Of a DNA stretch of 64,000 nucleotides, positions 43,233 through 53,672 are shown piece after piece (the first letter of the stretch is position 1; every line of letters starts with the position of its first letter). Location: positions 273,430 through 337,429 of the forward strand of contig JAFEMH010002492.1 in NCBI GenBank assembly GCA_022495995.1, read 5' to 3'. The translations under genes were made by a program, and so were the position numbers. Origin of the DNA: Adenophora triphylla var. japonica. Taxonomy: Eukaryota; Streptophyta; Magnoliopsida; Asterales; Campanulaceae. The notes beneath the pieces were generated by a model that was given only the letters and a program-made list of their open reading frames with translations, was not told where the DNA came from and made no database searches.

Positions 43233-43736
43233 ATGGTCAATGCGGGCTCTCAGTTCGAGAAGGACCTAAAAGAGAAGCTGGCTACAGTTTCGTCTTACAG
43301 ATACAGAACAACAACTGCATTCAACCCTGCATCGGCCCCCGGCAAAGGAAACGACACTACTGTCAACTACATCTACCAGGGACATCAGTTAAGCATAGGG
43401 AGCACAGCCCTGCAAAGCAACGATTCTTCCAGGAAGCAACCTTCCATGCACCTCGACAACCTAGATATGCCTCTGAGCAAAATGCTGGAGGGGCTAGTCA
43501 AAGAAGGCCTACTCAAGCATGTTGAAAACTACAAATCAAAGAATCCTGCAGCCAATGCTGACAGATGCAAGTACTACACCTTCCACCAATACCATGGGCA
43601 CACAACTGACAACTGCATCGGGTTACGATATGAGATCCAGAAACTGATAGAAGAAGGAAATTTGGAGCGTTCCCGAGGACCTAATATAGTCGGGAACCCT
43701 TTTCCGAACAACAACAGTGTAAACTCCATCAACTAG
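43233..43736 (+). pseudogene. Element X gag C-terminal fragment
   Basis: 167 codons, MVNAGSQFEKDLKEKLATVS to a stop. The C-terminal CKYYTFHQYHGHTTDNCIGL and GNLERSRGPNIVGNPFP are homologous to the end of the Gag in the nested element (CKYHNFTGHDTNSC, GDLERPNVITNPLP). The Gag capsid core expected upstream is absent, so this is probably a 5'-truncated gag. Confidence 0.7.
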
Positions 43737-43946
43737 GTGCCAAAGAAGATTGCTGCAGAGCCAGTTCCTGCACCTCTTCCAGTCAAGCCCTCATTAGACG
43801 TCCACATCTGGTACGATGTATGTGACTGCTCAGAATGCCTTGAATATGAGTTCCAAGACATGATCAGGGGTGATTCTCCCAGAAAGAAGAAGAAATAGTC
43901 CTCTTAGCAGAAATTTAAGGAGAGATTCGAAGCCGAAGACACCAGC

Positions 43947-45117
43947 GTGGGTACACTCGGAGAGCCCTCCGGAAAGTTCGATTACTGCGTACTCTACTTC
44001 AGCAAGTCTTCCCTTCCTTCAAACAGCACAACTTCAGAACATACAGGGGTGGGAAAGCCGAAATATCCTGCTGACACCAAAGTTCAGGCCTCAGGACACA
44101 AGAAGGTCTCAAATCCCGGCAACCCTACTGCCAGCAAGAAGCATAATCCCCAGAAGGATCAACCAAAGTTCAACTTATCAAACTTCAGAGCACGGGCCGG
44201 CAAAGGAAAGTCAAAGCCAACCGGGCACTCGCACTCAATCAACTTGCTGACAAAGGGAGGCTACCGCCATAAGAGACCTCAATGCAATCTTGAGGCACCA
44301 CCAAAACCTCTACCTCTCAAGAGAAAGACAGGAAATGGATGGCTTGATGACCCCCCCCCCCTCTCCAGAAAGATATCAAATCTATGATCCCAGACTATAC
44401 GGAAGCTTGCTCACCTTCTGTGACGAAGATTTACCAAAAGGGGTTACAGAACACAACGAAGCTTTGCACATCACCGTTCGGCTCAACACTGTCTCCTTTC
44501 CTGGAGTCCTGGTAGACAACGGATCAGCAGTCAACGTCCTTCCCCTCAGCATGATGCGAGCCTTACCCATCAATGAAGGTCATATGATCCCATCTGCCCG
44601 AACTATCAAAGCATACGACAGCACATCTCGTCCTATCTTGGGAACTGTGACTCTGGAACTCTGGTTCGAAGCGCAAATGGTGCCGGTGAAGTTCCAAGTG
44701 AAGGACATTCCGTCTGAATTTACAACTCTGCTGGGACGACCATGGCTCCACCACATGAAGGCCATAGCCTCCACTCTCTATCAGTGTGTCAAGTTCATAA
44801 ACCGCCAAGGAGACCTCGAGGTCATCATAGGAGATAGTTTTCTCATAGGCAACGAAGACGAAGTACCAACCAAGCGCGCCCGCAGCCGCGCACATGTGCT
44901 ACCCCCTGCAAACCGACGAAAGGACAACCGGGGTAAATCTCATCAGAATCCCTCCGAGTATGGAGGTGCCAACTACGTCAACGCCCTCGAGCAGGAGGAG
45001 CCTGGAGCAATCAGATTCATCAGGTTCAATTGCCATTTCCAAGACTTGAATCCAGAATGGAAAGAAACCTTGGACACCGCAATGACACAGGGACATAGAC
45101 CCCTCATCTCCGATTAG
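43947..45117 (+). pseudogene. Element X first protease region
   Basis: Frame 43947-44387 carries a basic linker (SKKHNPQKDQPKFNLSNFRA); a run of 13 C (about 44350-44362) coincides with a shift into frame 44290-45117. There the retropepsin fold is clear: LVDNGSAVNVLP active-site loop (DNG in place of DTG/DSG), IKAYDSTSRPILG, FQVKDIPSEFTTLLGRPWLH. A stop at 45117 ends it. It is the first of two protease domains in this element. Confidence 0.85.
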
Positions 45118-47550
45118 AAGTATGTAAGCATCATTCGAGCAAACTCTCTGGACCGAACAGGCGAAGAAATCTTCACAATAAAGGTCAACAGACACCGGTA
45201 CACTCGTGAAGAATGCATGGCGGTCGTCTGGGATGTTTTACACATGGAATTACCCATCGAGCCCCTCAGCTCAAGCAGAGGACATAAAGTGTTTCTCACA
45301 GTACCAGCTTCACAACAGGGCACGAGACGTACATTAATCTGGGTTTAACCATCAAGCAGAGATGAGTCAGAACTCTCCGGGGTAGAAGACGCGACAGATC
45401 AGCAGGAAGACTTTTGCGTGAACATGCTCAGATTCGAGGATGGCACTAGTTCAGATGAGGTCACCTATGATGAAGGGTCAGATACCATGGAAATCGTCAA
45501 ACTTAATGTCCAGTATAGACAGGTATTCGACGAGTGGAAACAAATGGTGGACATGACAAAGAACCCTTCTGATCATGTAACAGACGACGACTTCGTCAAC
45601 ATCATCTTCTCCAGATATCCCGACGAGACCAGGGATCTAGTCCTTATTGTCAGATTCTGCGATGTGGAAGTTACCCTCGACGATTGCCTGATCATGGTAA
45701 ACGAGGTCCTTGCCAAAAGAGCTCAAGGTTCACCATCATCTCTAAGTATCTGCCCCGGTGGCGACCGACCCGTGTCGTTAGTCAAAATCACAGCCAAGAA
45801 TGCCGCCAAGGCCAAAGGCATCGACAAAGGAGACAAAACTCCTCATATGACTATAAGCCAGATCAACCTCAGGAACGCATCCTTCAGCAACCCTGAGAAC
45901 ATCTACAAAAGTGCTCCAGATGAGACAGTTCGAACTTCTGAAGAAAGGAACGATCACCTCAGCATCAATATTCTTAAATTCAATCCTATTCCCAGCCATC
46001 ATGGCAATGGATCCGGGCAGCCCGCCACCGAGCTACTAGAACTAATAGATTTGGCTCTTGACCAAGATCACGAGACCATCAGCATCGCCGAATTCAACAT
46101 GCTCGTCAGTTTGATCAAACAGATGTGGGCAGACTTCTTGGTGGTAGAGATCAAAGAAGGTCGCATGGAATGTCTGAATATGACTTCCTTCATAAACGTA
46201 ATCCAATTATTTCCGCCATTCGAAGATTTGGATGTGATAACAATTCTAGACACAAGCCAGACAACGTGCACCTATGGAGACTGCTTGACTCTCGCAAGGA
46301 AAGCCCTCCTGGAACTAGCTGTGCAAGAAACTCACCTTTGGGATGAAGACAAAGCTCGGAAGACTCACAGGGACCAAGCCCTTAAAGCTTCACAAGCCGC
46401 TTCAGACAAACAACTAGAGGCTACTCTGGATCAATTTGACCTCAAAGGCTTTTCCCGCGGCAACTTCCTGGATTACCATCACTTCTCAGCAAACCCCCTC
46501 TGGCAAGGGAGGGTGGTCAACGGTCCAAACGACCTAGGAGATGGAATTAAACAACATAAGGAATACCTGGCCCAACAGCATGAAGAATACAAGCGCTTAT
46601 CTCCCCGAGAGAAGCAATCCCTTTGTGAAAGCGAAGACGAAGACAATGAAGTCATACTCTTCCAAGCAAATCACAACATCAACAAAATTGGAATCCCAAG
46701 GGTCATGGGAGGATGGGAGCGGATCATTTCTATTCTCAAGCTAAAAGACCAACTAAAGAAGGAAGGTCTATTAAAAAAGAAGATAAAGATGGAAGTACAC
46801 CTCCAACAAATGTTAAAGGAGATTCCACAAGCTACAACGTTCGTTTGCAAAAATGATCAACTGGGACAAAAGCCAGTCACATGGGCAGACGTCCGGGAAG
46901 CAGTATACTCACCTTCCAGCATGCCCGCCACTCAGTTAAAGAAACAAAGAAAATTCTCCCTGATGGAAGTTTACCTAGACTGCTGCATACGGTTCAAAGA
47001 AGCATTGGCTATTCTGACCTGGGAAGAAACGCACGCGCTAGCTCTCGATGAAGGCTCGACTACAAGAGAGCAAATTTGGGCTAATAGAGGAGGAAATTTA
47101 GCAAACCATGATTACTGCTTGACTCAACTCAAGAACGCCATGAGCCTGCTCAGCAAGAAAGAGAAAAATGCAGAATACCGCGATGAGATCAGAGAAACAG
47201 TTCGCATGAATCAAGAACTCTCTAGCCTTCCACGAAGGATGAACGAGACAAAGCTCAGTCCTAGCAACCACTGTTGCGCACTGACATTCGAACAACTGCG
47301 TCGATCCATAGGCTCCCTCCCTGCAGAGGCACCTAAACCCGTATCCTGGGACAGAATCCGAAGAGCTGCTGAGGCCCCTGGGAAGACATCAACAGTCAAT
47401 GAATTGAGAGAGGACGTATGGCCCTGTGCTTCGAAAAATCCTCCACTTACTATGGCTCAACTGAAAGAAACATGTTCGAAGGAGACCAAGCCTGACGTCA
47501 ATGTTCTGACCCGATCCGGTCAAATCCATATGCTACCAAGGCCAGCATAA
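45118..47550 (+). CDS. Element X long acidic ORF of unknown function
   Basis: The clean frame is 45418-47550 (710 codons); the same reading extends back to 45118 with a stop near 45348. It holds three divergent copies of a ~70-residue module ending in (W/T)xx(E/D)(E/D)C(M/L)xxxxxVLxxE: 45121-45240 (REECMAVVWDVL), 45505-45720 (LDDCLIMVNEVL) and 46105-46330 (YGDCLTLARKALLELA). The end, KPVSWDRIRRAAEA and WPCASKNPPLTMAQLKE...LTRSGQI, matches the ORF in element Y. No known domain recognised; it sits between two proteases, in the position of a Gag-Pro linker. Confidence 0.6.
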
Positions 47551-47585
47551 AGCCAATAGAGCCAGAGCCATAACCCGATCTTCCC

Positions 47586-48479
47586 ATGCTCGAAGAAACA
47601 AGTTTCGAAAAGGAGAACCCGATCCTCACTCAGCTCAAACAGAACCAGGTGAATATTTCCCTTTGGTCTCTACTCACATCTTCATACACTCACAAGCTCA
47701 AGCTGGAGGAAAGTTTGGCCCGTACCATGGTCCTCGTGGACGCAACTCCAGAAGAAGTAATCCAGATGACCGGCAACATCCACTATGGAAACATCATCAC
47801 CTTCAGAGATTTGGACCTGCCAAAGTTTAGGGCTGATCACAATGAGCCGCTCTACATCACTGTTCAGTTGAATGAGTGCCGCCTTCCCCGTGTACTGGTA
47901 GACGGAGGCTCCAGAATGAATGTCTTGCCCGACAAGTTGATGGACCTGCTCGATATCAAGATCACAGACTTGAAGCCTTCAGTCCACAATGTCAAAGCTT
48001 ACGATTCTACTTCCCACACAGTTCTCGGGGTTGCTACCTTAAACATTTGGTTCGGCAAATGGATGATGCCTACCGAATTTCAAGTGTTGGACATTCCTAT
48101 CACTTTCACAACTATCCTAGGAAGACCATGGCTGCATCAAATAAACAGTGTGGCATCCACCCTTCACCAATGTATCAAATTCATACAAGGAAATGAGCTG
48201 ACAACTGTCTACGGGGATAGCGTCACCTCCGAAGGGACCTGTACCAACAGCATTCCAGTGTTAGAAATCAAGCATGACGACGATATGGCATTAACTGGAT
48301 TCACAATGGAAACTTCCAAAATCCAAATATGCAGCGTGGACCTTCCACTATTCTGGGATAAGATCCCTTCTGCCATGAAGATGATGAAACTCATAAACTT
48401 CATCCCAGGACCGGGGCTCGACAAAAGGTTACAAGGCCAACACCAAGTCATTGAAGTCAAGGACCACAATACAGTCTAG
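47586..48479 (+). CDS. Element X second protease with G-patch
   Basis: 297 codons. NPILTQLKQNQVNISLWSLL precedes the retropepsin: VLVDGGSRMNVLP (DGG at the active site), VKAYDSTSHTVLG, FQVLDIPITFTTILGRPWLH. A G-patch-like segment follows, PSAMKMMKLINFIPGPGLDK with RLQGQHQVIEV. The protease differs clearly from the one at 44506, so the two are old duplicates or from two sources. It would process the polyprotein; the G-patch may bind nucleic acid. Confidence 0.85.
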   Translation: MLEETSFEKENPILTQLKQNQVNISLWSLLTSSYTHKLKLEESLARTMVLVDATPEEVIQMTGNIHYGNIITFRDLDLPKFRADHNEPLYITVQLNECRLPRVLVDGGSRMNVLPDKLMDLLDIKITDLKPSVHNVKAYDSTSHTVLGVATLNIWFGKWMMPTEFQVLDIPITFTTILGRPWLHQINSVASTLHQCIKFIQGNELTTVYGDSVTSEGTCTNSIPVLEIKHDDDMALTGFTMETSKIQICSVDLPLFWDKIPSAMKMMKLINFIPGPGLDKRLQGQHQVIEVKDHNTV

Positions 48480-48491
48480 GGGCTCAGTTAT

Positions 48492-49650
48492 GTGCCTACA
48501 CAAGCTGACATCTGGGAAGACAAGATCCTCGCATGCACCAAAGCAGGAACTCGCAAAAGGGGAACCTCCTATGGCACACCCAACCTCCGAACATACAGCT
48601 TTGACCTCGCTCGCTACTTCGTCAAGGGAACCGACAGCAGAACTGATGAAGATGAGAAAGGAACTAAGGGAACTGATAGTGGAACTGAGGGGATCGACAG
48701 TGGAACCGATGAAGATGAGAAAGGAACATGAAAAGTCAGCACAGAGACTACAGAAAAGATGGGAAATCTGGTACAGAACCTCAAGCTTTTCAGAGGATTC
48801 AAGGCTAATCCGATAAGGGGAGCATTCCTCGATATCACTGCACTACCTGGACCAATTGCCACCACAGTTCAGCATGAGCACTCATTTAAAGGGATCCCAG
48901 ACATAGAAGAACAGCTCGAGACACTCTTCTTGGGAGACAGGCTGTTTGGTCCAGCCTACGAAGCCACATTCGAAATTGTGACTCCAAAGCAGAAAGAACA
49001 AGAATTCGTGGAAGATGCTCTAAGTGGACCTGCTCTACAGAATCTTTTTGAAGAAGTCATGAAGGTTCCAAACCTGATTGATCTGGGCTCCGAGGACAGC
49101 ATGATCGTCATGATCAGGACAGCAGAAGCCAAGCCTTTCGACCCCCGAACTCTCACCAAACATCCTTCAATGCCACTGAAAAAATTGGGTGACTTTCACC
49201 GGACCAAGGGCAAGCAAGAGCGAGATGGAAGACAAACTGGGACTACTCCCATATCTCCCTAAACCTAATCTCGAACCCTCAGAGTCTCTCGTTGTCAAAT
49301 TCAAGTCCTCTGAGTCGTCTGACGGCCTCACGCCAGAAGACTATGATTGTGTAGCCAACAATGTATTTCCCTTCGTCTTAAATGAAAATTTCGACCTTTC
49401 GAATTATCCCCTCATTGCCACTTTAACAACTGATAAGTTAACTAACAACTTAAAAGAAGTTAATAATGATTCACTTGATAAAGAAGCAGACACACTAAAC
49501 GAAAAATACATTAAAGAAGTTCTCAAGCGTGTAGTTGACCGAGAGGAGAATCGGGCCCAAGCTGCCGAAGAGGTTATGACTAAAGTGAATCTGGGGTCAG
49601 TTCAAGAGCCTAAAGTGACACGGGTTGGCAGTTTCTTCACCGGTGCATAA
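48492..49650 (+). pseudogene. Element X pre-RT linker, frame-broken
   Basis: Frames 48492-48731, 48759-49262 and 49189-49650 together give the region between G-patch and RT. A tandem repeat at 48630-48728 reads GTDSGTDEDEKGT units. NLIDLGSEDSMIVMIRT and SDGLTPEDYDCVANNVFPF are Tat-type linker text also seen in element Y. Stops and a shift near 49195 break it. Confidence 0.7.
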
Positions 49651-50326
49651 AAAGAAGCCCTGATAAATCTCCTCAAAGAGTATCTTGACGTGTTCGCCTG
49701 GTCATACCAAGACATCCAGGACTCGACCCCTCAATCGTGGAGCATCAAATCCCTCTGGATCCTGAATCCAAGACCGTCAAACACAAACTGCGTAAGATCA
49801 AGCCAGAATGGTCCTTGCAAGTAAAAGAAGAAATTTAGAAAATGCTCCGCGTCGGCTTCATCAAAGTAATTGAGTACCCAACTTGGCTCTCCAACATTGT
49901 AACGGTCACGAAGGACAATGGAAAGGTCATATGCTATGAAGACTTCTGAGATCTCAACAAAGCCAGCCCGAAAGACGATTTCTCGCTGCCCAACATCGAC
50001 ATGCTGGTCGACACCACGGAAAATTTTGAAGTAAAATCCTTTGTGGACGGTTTCGCCGGATACAATCAGATCAAGATGTCTGAAGAAGATCAGGCCAAGA
50101 CTGCTCTCACCACTCCATGGGGGACATACTGTTATACGGTCATGCCGTTTGGTTTAACGAACGCTGGGGCTACTTATTAAAGGGCTGCAACTGCCCTCTT
50201 CCATGACATGATTCACAAAGAAATCGAAGTGTACTTCGACGACATGATCATTCACTCCAAAGGATCAGACATGCAGCACATGACAGATTTGAGAAAGTTC
50301 TTCAGCAGACTCAGAAAGTACTCCAT
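49651..50326 (+). pseudogene. Element X reverse transcriptase, truncated by element Y
   Basis: KEALINLLKEYLDVFAWSYQ opens a Ty3/gypsy RT, followed by KIKPEWSLQVKEEI, VGFIKVIEYPTWLSNIVTV, PKDDFSLPNIDMLVDTT, FVDGFAGYNQIKM, MPFGLTNAGATY and the catalytic YFDDMIIHSKG (YFDD instead of YVDD). Several in-frame stops occur. It stops at RLRKYS where element Y begins. Confidence 0.88.
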
Positions 50327-51922
50327 TGTAAGTACCCAAATCTGGCTCATGCCTTCCGGTTAAATTTCCCGGCAATTTCGGTAAGTTTTCCGGTAATTCC
50401 CCAGACCTTCCCAGCGTTCCGGAAACATTCTGGAACTGTTTTTAATTAAATAAGGGCTGTAGGGAGCCTTCCTAATTAAGAAAACACGTTTTTCTTAATT
50501 AGGGAGAAGGTTCTAGAATAATGCCACCTTGCATGGTTCTAGAATGCTGAGTCATAATGGATAAGACCGCACGGCCTCATTTGCGAAGGGCCTGCAGCCG
50601 CACGGCTTCATTAGCCTTATCCAGACTGCCTATAAATAGAGCCCTCCTCTACCCATTTCGACACACAATATATGAGAAAAATACACAATACACTCTGAAA
50701 TACGTGAAGAAACTGCTGGGAATTCAAGAAGAAGAAGAAGGAAGGCCAAGAAGCTACATCCCTCCTCCTTGAAGACCAAAGATCGACCTCTCCTCCTAGC
50801 TCCGTCCCGAGAAGCAAAGGAAGTCATTGGTAACCTCGCACGCCCTAACCTTGCATTTTAATTGATATACTTGCTCATTGCATTCATATATCTTGCTTGG
50901 GACTTGGTAGCTTAAAGATCACATCTTTATCATCCCCTTCCCCTTTTTTTGCATGCATTAAGACCTCATTTGTCATAAGAATGTAGTCTTTTTCATAAAG
51001 GTGCATCCTTTGCACCTAAAATCCCTATTTTCCAATAAAAATGTTATCTTTATGCATCATTTGCATATAAAGATCAAATCTTTTTCAATAAAAATGCATC
51101 CTTTGCATCAAAATCCCCTTTTCTAATGCATCATTTGCATAAAAATGCTATCTTTATGCATCATTTGCATAAAGATCATTTCTTTCAATCAAAAAGCATC
51201 ATTTGCTATAACCAAAATGTCATCTTTTCATTAAAGAGTCATTTTTATCATGCATTTCCCCCCTAACCTTGGAACGGACCGGTGTAAAAGTTCTCATCTT
51301 TGCATCGTTCCTTCCATTAAAGGTTCATGATTTCTTTAGGAAAAGGATAACCTTGAACCCTATATCTCCAATTATCGCTTAAGAATGAGTATGAAGCCTC
51401 TATACGAGCTCGACCGTCTTAAAGCGTAGGATTGATGGGCTAAGGACATTCCTTCCTAAAGAACCTCATCTTTGACCCAAAAGAGAGTCATTCTCTCGAT
51501 CACGCAAGTCCCGAGGGTCCCGAGGTTTAAAATGCGATGATCATAAGTCATAAGATGAGGACGGGATCATAATCCCAAATACATAAATTCCAAAGAATCC
51601 CGGCGACAACCAACAAATGGTTTGTACGTCCGGAAGATAACTTGGGACATTCCCCCCCCTTATTTTCAAACACATGCACACAAAGAAAGCACGCAAGCAA
51701 ACACGATTAATGAAATCTAGGGAGACTTGCTCCGGCAAGGCACTTTGGGTGAACGCCAAACGTTCTTCCCGAGGGGTAACTTAACCTCCGAACCCATAAA
51801 ACCTTTTTTTCAAAGTTTTGAGGTAATCAAAATGGCGTGGCGACTCCGTTTTTCAAATAACTCGGATGTCTTCAAACTCGCGTGAATTCCAATAAACAAA
51901 ATTTTTGGGGCACACATTCACA
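50327..51922 (+). repeat. Element Y 5' LTR
   Basis: 1596 bp, TGTAAGTACCC...CATTCACA. Two copies of a CCGCACGGC(C/T)TCATT motif (50565, 50597) precede TATAAATAGA at 50631. A primer-like TGGCGACTCCG lies inside U5 at 51838. Confidence 0.8.
50910..51250 (+). repeat. Array of small hairpins in element Y LTR
   Basis: At least six hairpins with loop TC(A/C)TT or similar: GGTGCA/TGCACC at 51000, ATGCA/TGCAT near 51051, 51094 and 51126, TTTATGCA/TGCATAAA at 51154, AGCA/TGCT at 51194. AAAGAT/ATCTTT pairs are interspersed (50914, 51069). They lie 280-620 bp after TATA in the transcribed leader. Confidence 0.7.
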
Positions 51923-51925
51923 GTT

Positions 51926-51936
51926 TGGCGACTCCC
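51926..51936 (+). promoter_or_regulatory. Primer-binding site of element Y, shortened match
   Basis: TGGCGACTCCC; after 11 bases it departs from the CGCTGG seen in the other two Tat elements. Confidence 0.7.
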
Positions 51937-53672
51937 AGGGGGGATCATCCCAAAGGAGAAAAGCTTTATTTTCAAAACAAAAGTCGATACTTGGTATATA
52001 GGTGGACCCCACTTACCCTTCCTGTATCGCTCCCTAACCCGGGGCTTGGGATAACAAGGTGGTTTAACAATCCCACGTACCAGTATCCCTTTTTTTCGAA
52101 AAAAATAATTTTGAAAAATAGAAGAAAGCTTTTCCCTTTGAGCGGGTTAGACTCCCATCGCCGATTTCATTAATCGTGCTTGCTTTCTTTACCATGCATT
52201 GCATCATTTGCATCTTGGAATCTGTGCATACTTTGAAACGGGAAAATAACCCGAAAAATAGCAAAAGGAGTGGAACCTGGAAAATTGATCCATGCAGTCG
52301 TACGGCTAATCCTCATAAGATTCTGACCATACGACCTCAGTGGCAATTCCACCAGGAAAAATCATGGTTAATCTGGCGGTCCTAGCGGCTTGAGGCTATT
52401 CAGCTCCATATTGGGGGCTCCCGAGAAAATTTACGTGCTTATGTGTTGCATTTTCCCCCGTCCCGAAAATCATTCCTTTAAAACACATTTATGAAAATCT
52501 CTGTTTTAACTCAAAAAGGAACATTTTTAGGAGACCGCACACTACGCGCACCTGATATATCCTGTACACTTTTGCACGCACGTCCTTCAAACCCGAGGGT
52601 GGTTCCAGTGCGATCACGGACGGCCTTACGATGCTCCGGGCGCGCACGGAATCATCCCAACCTCCCCATGGCGGCCGGTGTCGACTAATGCACGATCCGT
52701 GTCACACGTTTCAAAAATCGGTGACTTTTGGTTGGTTTTTGGTCTAGTCCGTGTCATATAGCCCAGTTGCATACCCACGTAAAGGTCAAGCCTTAGCTCA
52801 TAACGGAAACCAAGATTTTCGCTCAAGCGAAATTCTGCCGAAATTCCGACAAGGAAAATCGGTAGGATCTTGACTCAGGCATTGACTATTGACCTTGACC
52901 CGCACGGAATGTGTAAGAGTCAAGACCGAGTCTTTGCCAAAATCAAAAGATCTTTCGCTCAGCGAAGCTCGCCAAATTCCGACAAGGAAAAATTGGCAAG
53001 ATCTTGACCGGCATTGACTTTGATTCCGACTCACGCACTGCGTATGCAACGAAGTTCAATGTGACACTGTGTCATCCGGCTTTTGCCGCCCGACCCATGC
53101 CTATTATATTCTCGGACATTACCGAAAGTCAAAAAACCGTCATTCGCTCAAGCGAAACTCTGTCAAAGATCCGTCGAGGCAGAGAGACGAGACTTTCCTG
53201 GTATTGCCTTGACTATAATCCGCATCGCTCGTGCGTTGAAAGGTCCTATGACCCGCTAGACCCGATAGGAGCGTTCTTTACTCTCGGTCGGTGGGATCCG
53301 CGTGCCCTATAGGACCCTCGCCCGGGGCTGTCCACCCTGGGAGGTCGAAATACAGGTGGAATACGAGGGGCTTATAGACGTAGTGACGGAACCCACTGAT
53401 CCAGGATCTAGAGTAGTTGTGAAAAAGAAGGGCAGAACCCCTTTTCCAACCAAATAGATATTAATAAAAGACATTGTTTTAAGTAAACTTGAAGATTCTA
53501 ATTTGCATATTGCACAGAGCCTTCACCTAAACACCTACCCGAGTCTAAACCTTTCCTATCCCTTTCCCTTGACGAGAAAGAAGTGGGTGAGAACACCGGG
53601 TCAGCGACTTGTTAGCGCAGAATCCTCGCACAGGTTCGCAGAATCCTCGGTTCATCAGTTCAGAGAGTCAGA
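51937..53672 (+). other. Leader of element Y
   Basis: Non-coding, about 1.7 kb. A block GCTC(A)AGCGAAA(T)TCTGCCGAA...GACAAGGAAAATCGGTAGGA recurs in degenerate form around 52810-52870, 52955-53005 and 53140-53185. Shares CACACTACGCGCAC, GGGCGCGCACGG and AGGACCCTCGCCCGGG with the element X leader. Two CGCAGAATCCTCG repeats sit just before the ORF (53620-53650). Confidence 0.6.

Larger units (their letters stand above)
32457..50326 (+). mobile_element. Element X: Tat/Ogre-like Ty3/gypsy element, twice interrupted
   Basis: The 5' LTR starts TGTAAGTATCC (32457). It is interrupted by a gag-only element (33664-41370, duplication to 41375) and ends at 41997, followed by the primer site. The interior has a leader, gag C-terminal piece, protease 1, a long acidic ORF, protease 2 with G-patch, and the start of RT. 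At 50327 a second LTR (element Y) interrupts the RT after DLRKFFSRLRKYS. Stops and frameshifts make it non-functional. The 3' end is beyond the window. Confidence 0.85.

Noticed and set aside
50557..50827. ORFs over the element Y promoter and leader
   Set aside because: Overlap U3, TATA and R; low-complexity Glu/Lys or Phe/Leu readings.
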